Below are positions 16,897 through 25,059 of a DNA stretch of 62,043 nucleotides, one piece after another (position 1 is the stretch's first letter; each line of letters opens with the position of its first letter). The position numbers were made by a program, and so were the translations under genes. This DNA is from Weissella paramesenteroides ATCC 33313 (GTDB lineage Bacteria > Bacillota > Bacilli > Lactobacillales > Lactobacillaceae): assembly GCF_000160575.1 (NCBI RefSeq), contig NZ_GG697128.1, forward strand, positions 256,242-318,284, read 5' to 3'. The notes under the pieces were generated by a model that saw nothing but the letters and a program-made list of their open reading frames with translations, made no database searches and was not told the origin of the DNA.

Positions 16897-19116
16897 TTAA
16901 TCCTCTAAGAAATAAGTCCGAACTTGAGCAGTAAAATCACCGGCTTGGGTTGGGTCGTCATAACGTCCAATGTTCATTAACTCGTCACCAGAGAACTTTT
17001 CACCAGTTTCCTGATCAACGTAAATGCCCTCGGGGATTAAACCAACTAGTTTGGTAATCGTAAAATTCTGTTGTGATGAGGCAAGTAGTCTAAAATGATA
17101 AACCAAAACATCATTACCATTTGGACTAACAAATTCCCACGCAGCCTCATTACTCAAGAATGGATCCTTTAGACGATAAAAATCACCATATTGAATGAGA
17201 TGACGGTGCTCTTTATAGAAAGCAACTTGCTGTTTAACCAGCTCTTTCTCTTCTGCCGACATTTGTTGGACATCTAGTTCATAACCAAAGACACCTGAGC
17301 TAGCAACATCACCTCTCGTTTCTAATGACGTTATTCGTTGTGTTTGAGGATTTGGGACTGCCGCCACATGAGCAGTCATGCTAGATACCGGATAGCCAAA
17401 TGTCGTCCCATACTGAATTCTAATTCGTTCGGCAGCATCGGTACTATCTGAGGTCCATGTTTGTGGGAAGTAATAAAGCATCCCCGCATCAAAACGACCA
17501 CCACCACTTGAACAACCTTCAAATAAAATATCAGGATAACGTTTGGCCAACCGATCCACCAAATCATAGACACCAAGAATATAACGATGAGCCACCTCAC
17601 CTTGTTGCTCACTATTTAGAACAGTAGAGTAAACTTCTGTCATATGACGATTCATATCCCACTTAATATAATCAATTGGCACCCGATCAAGAATGGCAGT
17701 CATTTGTTCATAAATATTTTCGACAACTTCTGGTCGAGAAAAATCCAAAACGTATTGATCTCTTGAAAGTGACATTGGTCGATTCGGAATATGAATTGCA
17801 TAGTCTGGATGTTGACGATACAAATCAGAATTTTCTGAAATCATCTCAGGCTCAAACCATAAACCAAAGGCCATATTCTTAGCATGTACTTTTTCAGCTA
17901 AACCACGTAAGCCACCACCACTAGCTAGCTTACTTGTGTATTCATACCAATCTCCTAATGACCGACGATCATCATCACGTTGACCAAACCAACCATCGTC
18001 TAACACAAACATTTCAATTCCCAATGGGGCGGCTTCATCTAAAATTGCCTCAATTTTCTTTGCACTGAAATCAAAATAGGTTGCTTCCCAATTATTAATG
18101 ACAATGGGGCGATCTTGATATTGATGATTACCACGAGCAACACGCTCACGTAACAAGTGATGATATGTTTGTGACATCCCATTTAGCCCTTTATCTGAAT
18201 AAACCAATATGGCTTCAGGAGACTGGAAACTCTTTTCTGGTGCTAATTGCCAACTAAAACCATCTTCATTGATTCCTGTGACCAAACGAACTTGGTCGAT
18301 ATAATCCTTTTCAAAAGTAAATTGATGATTACCTGAATAGACGAGCTGCACACCAATAGCTTCCCCGGTTTGCTCAGTTGTATTTGGATCAACCGCTACT
18401 ACAAATGGGTTCATATGATGTGAACTGGCACCACGGCGACTACTGAATTCTGTAATGCCCTGACGCAATGGTGCACGCTCTACTTGACGTTCATGAAATT
18501 GTGAACCAGGAAATGAAATGACCTCCATTGCTTGCTTGGGCATATCAAGTTGTAATGATGCAACCTTCTCAATAGAGAATGAATATTCACTTTCATTGAA
18601 GACACGAGTTGATCGTGTGATCACTGATCGATCTGCATAAATTGTGTAGTAGAGCACGACCGATGCCTTTAATGTTTTGTCTTTTAGCTTAATTGCTAAT
18701 GTTTGTGCTTCATCATCTTGTTTTACGTATGTTTGTGGCAAACCTTCTAATTCTGGTTTACCGGAAAAAATCTCATATGAATCATAACGGAAATCAGTTG
18801 CCAAAGCCCCATCTGCTGATTTAATAATGATTGCAGGACTCCGAAAATCACCGGTCTGATTACCTGCAAATTCTTGTGGTAAAACATCCTTTGAATAAAA
18901 GCGATCTACTTCCCCTGGCCGACCAGCTAAATTAGGCGATAGCCCACGTTCATACCTCGGATAATGACGAGACCCATGATATCCTGTCACCCTTTTCCCA
19001 AAATATAGATGACTTAAAATTTCTCCTTCTTCGATTGACATTAAATATGAAATTGTTTCGTTTCTCAGATGGAATGTGCGTTGTGTGTTATCAAATGTGA
19101 TGACTGCCTTTTCCAT
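16897..19116 (-). CDS. Alpha-galactosidase, GH36 family
   Basis: Hydrolyses terminal alpha-galactose from raffinose, melibiose or stachyose. The 739-residue chain has an N-terminal beta-sandwich, then the catalytic barrel: VLDDGWFGQRDDD near 365, the nucleophile Asp in DYIKWDMNRH near 480, FEGCSSGGGRFD near 525, and the acid/base Asp in TSDSTDAAERI near 550. There is no signal peptide, so it acts on imported sugar. The start at 19116 has GGAGGGG just upstream; an ATG four codons earlier lacks that spacing. It is divergent from the galactoside permease gene, with promoter and operator sites between. Galactose produced can enter the GalK/GalT genes at 31-34 kb. Confidence 0.95.
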   Translation of the reverse strand: MEKAVITFDNTQRTFHLRNETISYLMSIEEGEILSHLYFGKRVTGYHGSRHYPRYERGLSPNLAGRPGEVDRFYSKDVLPQEFAGNQTGDFRSPAIIIKSADGALATDFRYDSYEIFSGKPELEGLPQTYVKQDDEAQTLAIKLKDKTLKASVVLYYTIYADRSVITRSTRVFNESEYSFSIEKVASLQLDMPKQAMEVISFPGSQFHERQVERAPLRQGITEFSSRRGASSHHMNPFVVAVDPNTTEQTGEAIGVQLVYSGNHQFTFEKDYIDQVRLVTGINEDGFSWQLAPEKSFQSPEAILVYSDKGLNGMSQTYHHLLRERVARGNHQYQDRPIVINNWEATYFDFSAKKIEAILDEAAPLGIEMFVLDDGWFGQRDDDRRSLGDWYEYTSKLASGGGLRGLAEKVHAKNMAFGLWFEPEMISENSDLYRQHPDYAIHIPNRPMSLSRDQYVLDFSRPEVVENIYEQMTAILDRVPIDYIKWDMNRHMTEVYSTVLNSEQQGEVAHRYILGVYDLVDRLAKRYPDILFEGCSSGGGRFDAGMLYYFPQTWTSDSTDAAERIRIQYGTTFGYPVSSMTAHVAAVPNPQTQRITSLETRGDVASSGVFGYELDVQQMSAEEKELVKQQVAFYKEHRHLIQYGDFYRLKDPFLSNEAAWEFVSPNGNDVLVYHFRLLASSQQNFTITKLVGLIPEGIYVDQETGEKFSGDELMNIGRYDDPTQAGDFTAQVRTYFLED

Positions 19117-19182
19117 ATACCCCTCCATAGATGCGATTAATCATCCTTAATCTAGCGAAATAAAAATAGTTTCTCTATTGAT

Positions 19183-19211
19183 ATTGTAACCGCTTGCCGA
19201 TTAAGTGACAA
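19183..19211 (-). promoter_or_regulatory. Alpha-galactosidase promoter with cre-like operator
   Basis: Minus-strand TTGTCA (19206-19211), 17-bp spacer, TACAAT (19183-19188). A near-cre/GalR-like sequence TTGTAACCGCTTGCC (19184-19198), one mismatch from cre, covers the -10 box. Confidence 0.6.
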
Positions 19212-19225
19212 ACATTAAAAAATAC

Positions 19226-19254
19226 TTGCTTTGTTCTATGAAAGCGCTTACAAT
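19226..19254 (+). promoter_or_regulatory. Galactoside permease promoter with cre site
   Basis: TTGCTT (19226-19231), 17-bp spacer, TACAAT (19249-19254). ATGAAAGCGCTTACA (19238-19252) matches the cre consensus at every fixed position and overlaps the -10 box, a classic layout for CcpA repression. A LacI/GalR-family repressor could also bind it. Confidence 0.75.
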
Positions 19255-19297
19255 TAAACAGTTGACAATTTAATAAATTTTAAGGAGAATTTGCGTC

Positions 19298-21232
19298 ATG
19301 AAGACTGAAAATAGCAAACAGTCAGCTTTATCACGTTGGTCATATTCCTTTGGAGCATTTGGTAATGATGTGTTTTTCGCAACATTATCAACCTACTTCA
19401 TCATGTTCGTCACCACTCACTTATTTAGTGGTGGCAATTCAGCAACTAATAATAAAATGATTAGTGCCATTACATTAATTATCTTCTTATTACGTTTCGT
19501 AGAGTTAGCAATTGATCCATTTATTGGTAATGCAATTGATAATACCAGAACTCGTTGGGGTAAATTTAAACCTTGGGTGGTTATTGGTGGAACAATTGGT
19601 TCGATTGCGCTAATCATTTTATTTACAAGCATGGGTGGTTTGAACAAATCAAATCCAATGGCTTATCTAATTTTATTCGCCATTATCTATATTACGATGG
19701 ATATCTTCTATTCATTTAAGGACATTGGTTTTTGGTCAATGATCCCTGCTTTAACATTCGATTCACGTGAACGTGAAAAGACGGCTACTTTTGCACGAAT
19801 TGGTTCAACCCTTGGTGCCAATTTAGTTGGTGTCGTAGTTATGCCTCTGGTTCTATTTTTCTCAGTTAAAAGTAATGGTGGTACCGGAGATACTCGTGGT
19901 TGGTTATGGTTCGCCATTATTATTTCTGTTGTTGCCTGGATCAGCGCGATTGCAGTTGGTGTTGGTACAAAAGAAGTTGATTCAGAGCTACGCCAAAACA
20001 AAGAAAAAACCACAGTTAAGCAAGTTATTAAGATTTTGGTCAAAAATGACCAATTGATGTGGACGGCTGTTGCGTATGGCCTTTACACAACTGGTATGAC
20101 GTTGGTCAACTCACTTGAGCTTTACTACTTCACTTTCATTCTAGGTGATGCAAAGTCATTCTCAATCCTAGCAAGCTTGAACGTGGTAACTGGTTTGATT
20201 TCTGTTTCATTATTCCCTAAGTTAGCTGATAAGCTAAATCGCCGTAAGCTATTCTTCTGGAGTGTTGGTGTCATGCTGTTGGGCTTGGTTGTATTTATCT
20301 TTGCTGGTAAATCACTACCCGTTATTCTAGTTGCTGCTGAATTATTCGCCATTCCACAACCACTTGTGTTCTTAGTTGTTCTAATGACTATTTCTGACTC
20401 AGTTGAATATGGTCAACTAAAGTTGGGACACCGTGACGAATCATTAACTTTGTCAATCCGTCCCCTACTTGATAAATTAGCTGGTGCCATTTCAAATGGG
20501 GTCGTTGGACTAACTGCCGTTGTTGCTGGTATGACTAGTGGTGCAACTGCTGCATCGATTACCCATGCAAATTCATTGACTTTTAAGGCAATTATGTTTG
20601 GTATTCCAATTATCATTATTGTTGCGGGTGTCTTTGTTTTCTTCAAGAAGGTCACCTTAACGGAAGCAAAGCATGCTGAAATTGTTGATGAACTTGAGCG
20701 TACTTGGGGTAAGCAGTTTAACGATACTAACGAAACAGTGACTGAGGTACTACCAGAACTTTCTGCAGGCGAGTCAATCTACTACACGCCGGTCACAGGT
20801 ACCCTACTGCCATTAAGTCGTGTTAATGATAAAGCGTTTGCTTCTGGCGATTTAGGTAAGGGATTTGCAATAAAGCCAGCAGACGGTCGTGTTTATGCAC
20901 CATTTGATGGTACCATACGCATTGCCTTCTCAACTCGTCATGCTGTCGGTATCGTATCTGACACTGGTATCGTTACATTGATCCACATTGGTTTAGATAC
21001 TGTTAAGCTACAAGGAACGGGCTTCGTATCCTACTTTGAACGTGGTCAACACGTTAATAAAGGTGATTTATTAATTGAATTCTGGGACAAATCAATCACA
21101 GATGCTGGTTTAGATGACACAGTCATTGTAACCATTACCAATTCTGATGATTTGACAACTTTCGAATTACTTGAAGAACCAAATACTTTGATAGAACAGT
21201 CAACACCTATCTTGAAGCTTGGTCGCTATTAA
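19298..21232 (+). CDS. Galactoside permease of the GPH family with C-terminal IIA domain (LacS/RafP-like)
   Basis: Sugar:cation symporter or sugar/galactose exchanger in the membrane, tunable by HPr. The 644 residues comprise a 12-helix GPH carrier (about 1-460; conserved DPFIGNAIDNTRTRWGKFKPW near 70) and a IIA(Glc)-like domain (about 490-640). The latter carries DGRVYAPFDG and the phosphorylatable His in TLIHIGLDTVKL. This architecture is known from LacS of Streptococcus thermophilus and RafP of Leuconostoc. Pairing with an intracellular alpha-galactosidase points to raffinose/melibiose uptake. The start has AAGGAG. The carrier half is clearly similar to the IIA-less permease at 33753-35174, so the two are paralogues. 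Confidence 0.93.
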   Translation: MKTENSKQSALSRWSYSFGAFGNDVFFATLSTYFIMFVTTHLFSGGNSATNNKMISAITLIIFLLRFVELAIDPFIGNAIDNTRTRWGKFKPWVVIGGTIGSIALIILFTSMGGLNKSNPMAYLILFAIIYITMDIFYSFKDIGFWSMIPALTFDSREREKTATFARIGSTLGANLVGVVVMPLVLFFSVKSNGGTGDTRGWLWFAIIISVVAWISAIAVGVGTKEVDSELRQNKEKTTVKQVIKILVKNDQLMWTAVAYGLYTTGMTLVNSLELYYFTFILGDAKSFSILASLNVVTGLISVSLFPKLADKLNRRKLFFWSVGVMLLGLVVFIFAGKSLPVILVAAELFAIPQPLVFLVVLMTISDSVEYGQLKLGHRDESLTLSIRPLLDKLAGAISNGVVGLTAVVAGMTSGATAASITHANSLTFKAIMFGIPIIIIVAGVFVFFKKVTLTEAKHAEIVDELERTWGKQFNDTNETVTEVLPELSAGESIYYTPVTGTLLPLSRVNDKAFASGDLGKGFAIKPADGRVYAPFDGTIRIAFSTRHAVGIVSDTGIVTLIHIGLDTVKLQGTGFVSYFERGQHVNKGDLLIEFWDKSITDAGLDDTVIVTITNSDDLTTFELLEEPNTLIEQSTPILKLGRY

Positions 21233-21246
21233 TTTAACTAACAAAA

Positions 21247-21288
21247 AAGACCCACAACTTTTCTTTAATTTGAAAAGTTGTGGGTCTT
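21247..21288. terminator. Terminator of the galactoside permease gene
   Basis: A perfect 17-bp stem (about 21247-21263 with 21272-21288) with an 8-nt loop. Confidence 0.92.
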
Positions 21289-21343
21289 AAAATGTCATCA
21301 AAAATAAAATTTTTAATAGACAATCTTAATCATCCATATTCTT

Positions 21344-21613
21344 TTAACGAGCCCTTGCAGAGCGCAACCGACTATTTGTCATGATCTCAATTTGTCGTAG
21401 TGTTGCAGCATCTACATGTAAACCACTTGCTATTTGACCAAACGTCCATGTTGGGTGGCGTTCACAAAGATCATGAAAATGTGCAATTAACTTATCATTT
21501 ACTTCGGGTTGTGTAATTGTTTGTGGACCCCCAGTCATAAAGTTAGCAACATCTGTCTTCTCAAAACTATAATGTAAACTACTTGGACCCATTGCACCAG
21601 TTGCGTAATCCAT
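21344..21613 (-). CDS. Hypothetical protein of 89 residues
   Basis: No family recognised. The protein is soluble and cysteine-poor, with a Gly/Ser/Pro-containing first third and a helical C-terminal half (HPTWTFGQIASGLHVDAATLRQIE) that looks like a small helix-turn-helix or winged fold. It ends in a basic tail RLRSARAR. GGAGG lies 8 nt before the ATG, so I take it as real. It is monocistronic, convergent with the permease gene and divergent from the LepA-like gene. A DNA-binding role is possible but only inferred from the C-terminal helix pattern. Confidence 0.6.
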   Translation of the reverse strand: MDYATGAMGPSSLHYSFEKTDVANFMTGGPQTITQPEVNDKLIAHFHDLCERHPTWTFGQIASGLHVDAATLRQIEIMTNSRLRSARAR

Positions 21614-21783
21614 TGTACTTTTCCTCCCAATTATCAGGCTAAAAATATCAACAACAACTCCTATGCAAACTATACTAACACTTTTATCAAATAAAATAAA
21701 GCTAACTTTACTAGATATAACCTTAAATTTAATTCGTCTTTTATTGTCTTTCGGTTAATAACGACCATTAAATTAAAATAATG

Positions 21784-21843
21784 TTCGTATATACGTGATA
21801 TTACGAAATGCAAAACCGTAATTTTTGATGAAAATGGTATAAT
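21784..21843 (+). promoter_or_regulatory. Promoter of the LepA-like gene
   Basis: An extended -10 box TGGTATAAT (21835-21843) without a good -35. A 6-bp inverted repeat TTCGTA/TACGAA (21784-21789 and 21802-21807) lies 28 bp upstream and could be an activator site. Confidence 0.5.
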
Positions 21844-21874
21844 ATGAGCACTATATATTTTTTAAGGAGCTAAA

Positions 21875-23656
21875 ATGTCTACACGTCAAGAATTTATTCG
21901 TAATTTTGCCATCATTGCCCATATTGATCATGGTAAGTCGACACTTGCTGATCGAATCATGGAAATGACAAATACCATCTCAGAACGAGAAGCTGAAGAT
22001 CAACTACTTGATGATTTAAGTGTTGAAAAAGCACATGGTGTCACGGTTAAATCACGAACTGTCCGAAACTACTTCATCGATGAACGCGGTGATGAATACC
22101 AATACAACCTTATTGACACTCCGGGACATGTTGATTTCAACTATGAGGTATCCCGCAGTTTATCAGCTACTGACGGTGTGTTGCTACTTGTCGATGCAAC
22201 TAAAGGTGTTCAAGCACAAACTGTTGCTAACTATCGTCTTGCAAAAGAAGCTAACTTAGTTATTATTCCAATTGTTAATAAAATTGACACAGCTGCTGCT
22301 GAAGTTGATGCAACTATCGCGCAACTTGAAGACTTAGATGATGCATTTACACCAGATAACATCATTAAAATCTCTGCTAAAAGTGGTTTACACGTAGATA
22401 CTGTCCTAACTGCTATTCGTGACCGTATTCCTGCTCCAAAAGGTGATGAACACGCTGATTTACAAGCTCTCGTGTTTGATTCAAAATTTGATCCATATAA
22501 AGGTATTATTGTACAGGCGCGAATCGTACAAGGTACTTTAAATAGTAATGATCAGGTATTATTTATGGCTAATCAAATTAAATCAGGCATTAAAGAAATG
22601 GGTGTCTTCGCCCCTTTAATGACGCCAATAAAGCAATTAAAAGCTGGTGATGTTGGTTTTATTGTGACAGGTATTAAAGACCCTGAAGCAGTTAAAGTTG
22701 GTGATACGATTACACTTGCAAAACAACCTGTTGCATCGGCCCTACCTGGTTATCAAGATGTTGAGCCAATGGTTTACGCCGGACTTTATCCTCGTGGTAG
22801 TGAATTTAAAGATTTAAAAATTGGTATTGAAAAATTAGCCCTGAATGATGCTGCCTTTCAATACGAACCTGAACAGTCAGAAGCATTGGGAATGGGGTTC
22901 CGTGGTGGCTTTTTAGGTATCTTCCATTTACAAATTATTCGTGAACGATTAAAAGAGGAGTTCGGCCTGGATGTCTTGACCACAATGCCAAATTCAACCT
23001 ATCGTGTGACCGTTAAAAATGAAGACGAACCGATCTATGTTGAAAACCCAACCCAATTTCCAGATTATGGTCAAATTATGTTGGTTGAAGAACCATATAT
23101 GTTAGCCAAAATGACGATGCCAAATGAAATGTTGAATGATGTCATGCGCTTAGCCGAAGGTCGTCGGGGTGAATTAGTAGATTTAGAAACTATTGGTGCC
23201 ATGCTATTAGTTACTTATCGAATGCCAATTTCTGAAATTGCATATGATTTCTTTAATGAATTAAAGTCGGTTTCACATGGCTTTGCGACCCTTTCAACAA
23301 CGTTTGATCAATATCAACCCTCAGATTTAGTCAGAATTGACATTGCAATCGACTATGCAAAGATTGATGCCTTAACATTCGTTGTACATCGCCTGAAAGC
23401 TAACCGAATGGGCATTGAGATTGTTGATAAACTTAAAAACCTAATTCCACGTAAATTGCAAGCGATGCCTGTACAAGCAATTGTTGAAGGACGCGCTATT
23501 GCTCGTGCAGATGTTCCACCTTTGCGAAAAGCTCAAGCTTCAGGTACTAAGGTATCAAAAAAGCAGCAGCAAATGCGACGTCAAGGTGTTAAAAAAAGTG
23601 ATATCGAACTACCACAAGCTGTTTTTGATGCGATTTTGGAAATGAATAGTAATTAA
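21875..23656 (+). CDS. LepA/EF4-like translational GTPase (divergent paralogue)
   Basis: Ribosome-associated GTPase of the LepA family. The 593 residues follow the whole LepA domain order. The GTPase domain has AHIDHGKST near 16, DTPGH near 81, NKID near 135 and SAKSGL near 168. Domain II, two alpha/beta domains (GFRGGFLGIFHLQIIRERL near 345) and the LepA-specific C-terminal domain (LKANRMGIEIVDKLKNLIPR) follow. Switch I is unusual: the standard LERERGITIK is EKAHGVTVK here. Canonical LepA usually sits near holA/rpsT/hrcA; here the gene stands alone with its own promoter. I take it as the second LepA copy found in several lactobacilli. Confidence 0.85.
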   Translation: MSTRQEFIRNFAIIAHIDHGKSTLADRIMEMTNTISEREAEDQLLDDLSVEKAHGVTVKSRTVRNYFIDERGDEYQYNLIDTPGHVDFNYEVSRSLSATDGVLLLVDATKGVQAQTVANYRLAKEANLVIIPIVNKIDTAAAEVDATIAQLEDLDDAFTPDNIIKISAKSGLHVDTVLTAIRDRIPAPKGDEHADLQALVFDSKFDPYKGIIVQARIVQGTLNSNDQVLFMANQIKSGIKEMGVFAPLMTPIKQLKAGDVGFIVTGIKDPEAVKVGDTITLAKQPVASALPGYQDVEPMVYAGLYPRGSEFKDLKIGIEKLALNDAAFQYEPEQSEALGMGFRGGFLGIFHLQIIRERLKEEFGLDVLTTMPNSTYRVTVKNEDEPIYVENPTQFPDYGQIMLVEEPYMLAKMTMPNEMLNDVMRLAEGRRGELVDLETIGAMLLVTYRMPISEIAYDFFNELKSVSHGFATLSTTFDQYQPSDLVRIDIAIDYAKIDALTFVVHRLKANRMGIEIVDKLKNLIPRKLQAMPVQAIVEGRAIARADVPPLRKAQASGTKVSKKQQQMRRQGVKKSDIELPQAVFDAILEMNSN

Positions 23657-23699
23657 ATAAGTAAAACCCGCTCATTTTCGTGAGCGGGTTTTACTTATT
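23657..23699. terminator. Bidirectional terminator between convergent genes
   Basis: A perfect stem of about 19 bp (23656-23674 with 23681-23699) with a 6-nt loop, starting at the LepA-like stop codon and ending 6 bp before the queT stop. Confidence 0.93.
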
Positions 23700-23704
23700 T
23701 AAGA

Positions 23705-24205
23705 TTATTTTTCTAAATTAATTGTCCGACTAATGATGTACACAATGATTGCGCCGATAACTAAAGCAACAAATTCACCTAATGCCGTCCAAGCATAAGT
23801 TGCCCAGAATGGTGTTTTTGCAACATAGTATAACTCAGCAGCAATAACCCACATCATTAAGGTATCGACGATGGTACTGATTGCCAAGCGGGTCACAATA
23901 TTCTTAACATGCTTTGCTAAGTAATAAGAGATTGATAACATCAATAATGTCTGCAAAGTCCCCACAATCATGTCAATAATGCCATATGGTGACCAAATAT
24001 TAGCAATAAATACGCCCAGTGTTATGGCAACAATATAACGTTTATTAAATACTGCTAAATGATTAAAGGCCTCAGAAAATCGTAATTGTACTGGTCCATA
24101 TGATGCAAACGGGATGGCAACGGTTGCCACCACATAAAGTGCGGCAATGACCGCTGTCACTGCAATATTTCTTGCTGAACTAACTTGATGTGTTTTTTGT
24201 TCCAT
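23705..24205 (-). CDS. queT: QueT, queuosine-precursor ECF transporter S component
   Basis: Substrate-binding membrane subunit that, with a shared EcfA/A'/T module, imports a queuosine precursor such as preQ1. The 166 residues form about five to six helices and include GPVQLRFSEAFNHLAVFN near 36-53, which is the family signature, and an IWSPYGIIDMIVGTLQTLL stretch. The assignment is strongly supported by a preQ1-I riboswitch just upstream (24216-24253). The start at 24205 is preceded by AGGAG 11 nt away, inside the riboswitch tail. No ECF energising genes lie nearby, so the module must be elsewhere. Confidence 0.92.
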   Translation of the reverse strand: MEQKTHQVSSARNIAVTAVIAALYVVATVAIPFASYGPVQLRFSEAFNHLAVFNKRYIVAITLGVFIANIWSPYGIIDMIVGTLQTLLMLSISYYLAKHVKNIVTRLAISTIVDTLMMWVIAAELYYVAKTPFWATYAWTALGEFVALVIGAIIVYIISRTINLEK

Positions 24206-24215
24206 AGTTTCTACT

Positions 24216-24253
24216 ACTCCTAGTTTTTTTGAGTGGGATGGTTACGAACCACT
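24216..24253 (-). ncRNA. preQ1-I riboswitch controlling queT
   Basis: On the minus strand a 5-bp stem AGTGG/CCACT (24249-24253 with 24232-24236) encloses a 12-nt loop TTCGTAACCATC. An A-rich tail CAAAAAAACTAGG runs into the AGGAG ribosome binding site. The small hairpin, the GGTTC start, the GTAACC loop element and the A-rich tail that folds back as a pseudoknot are those of class I preQ1 riboswitches. The loop CC can pair with the tail GG, as in the Thermoanaerobacter type, hiding the ribosome binding site. A separate hairpin (24262-24278) lies upstream. Confidence 0.8.
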
Positions 24254-24311
24254 GATATCACTGCTATTAAAAATAGCACTATCAAATAAGAATTGCAACT
24301 AAGCAACAAAA

Positions 24312-24935
24312 TTAAAAAGATACTGCAACAGGCTGATCCCGAAATGATTCAATTAAAACAGACTGGCAAGTTAATTGAATAATTACATGATTAGAAAAAT
24401 CTTCACCTAATGCTTTAATCTCAGGGTGTTCTTGTAACATTGTTGCTACTTGATCATCCGCAACAACAGCTGCTGAGACATTCTTTGAACTCAATCTAGC
24501 CCCAGTTTGCTTATCATACCATGTTGTTAGAGCAGCCACCCCATTTTGAGCAATGTTTGCTGTCCGCTCTGAATTCGAGCTAGTGACAATATAGAAAACA
24601 TTCTCATTAACGGTTGATTGTTTGAAAGTTACAATGCTAGCTGTCAATTTCCCATCTGATGCTTTTGTTGCCAGAACAAAAACATTTTCTAGTTTTGATA
24701 ACGTCTTATTAAAAATATCATCTCGATTATTATTGGTTTGTCCGCTAAACTTTTTTCGTTGTTTTAAAATAGTCAACGCTGTTAACGGAATAATTAAAAT
24801 AATATAGCCAACAATAGTTACCAGTATGCCTTGTAACCAAAATTCTCTCACATGAAATAAGTCAACAATTGCTAGTGATATAAAAATAGTGACAAAAAAT
24901 ATAATGAATAATTGTATAAATCTCTTTGGATACAT
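24312..24935 (-). CDS. Membrane-anchored split-barrel (pyridoxamine 5'-phosphate oxidase-like) protein
   Basis: A 207-residue protein. Two N-terminal hydrophobic helices (about 5-26 and 32-57) are followed by a soluble domain starting near 80 with KLENVFVLATKASDGKLTASIVTF. This is the flavin-binding split barrel of the PPOX/FMN-binding superfamily, including FYIVTSSNSERTANIAQNGVAALTTW. The membrane anchor is unusual for this fold. The start at 24935 has GAAGGAGA 9 nt upstream; the longer frame begins at a GTG inside that site. It lies about 100 bp upstream of queT on the same strand. Substrate and flavin use are unknown. Confidence 0.7.
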   Translation of the reverse strand: MYPKRFIQLFIIFFVTIFISLAIVDLFHVREFWLQGILVTIVGYIILIIPLTALTILKQRKKFSGQTNNNRDDIFNKTLSKLENVFVLATKASDGKLTASIVTFKQSTVNENVFYIVTSSNSERTANIAQNGVAALTTWYDKQTGARLSSKNVSAAVVADDQVATMLQEHPEIKALGEDFSNHVIIQLTCQSVLIESFRDQPVAVSF

Positions 24936-25059
24936 AATTGTTCTCTCCTTCACAAATTAATCTTATCACAAAATGCCCGTTCTACTAAACACACATTATT
25001 GTTACACTATACATAGTCAGGTAATTAAAAATACCCATTAGCATAAATGTGAGGTCAAA

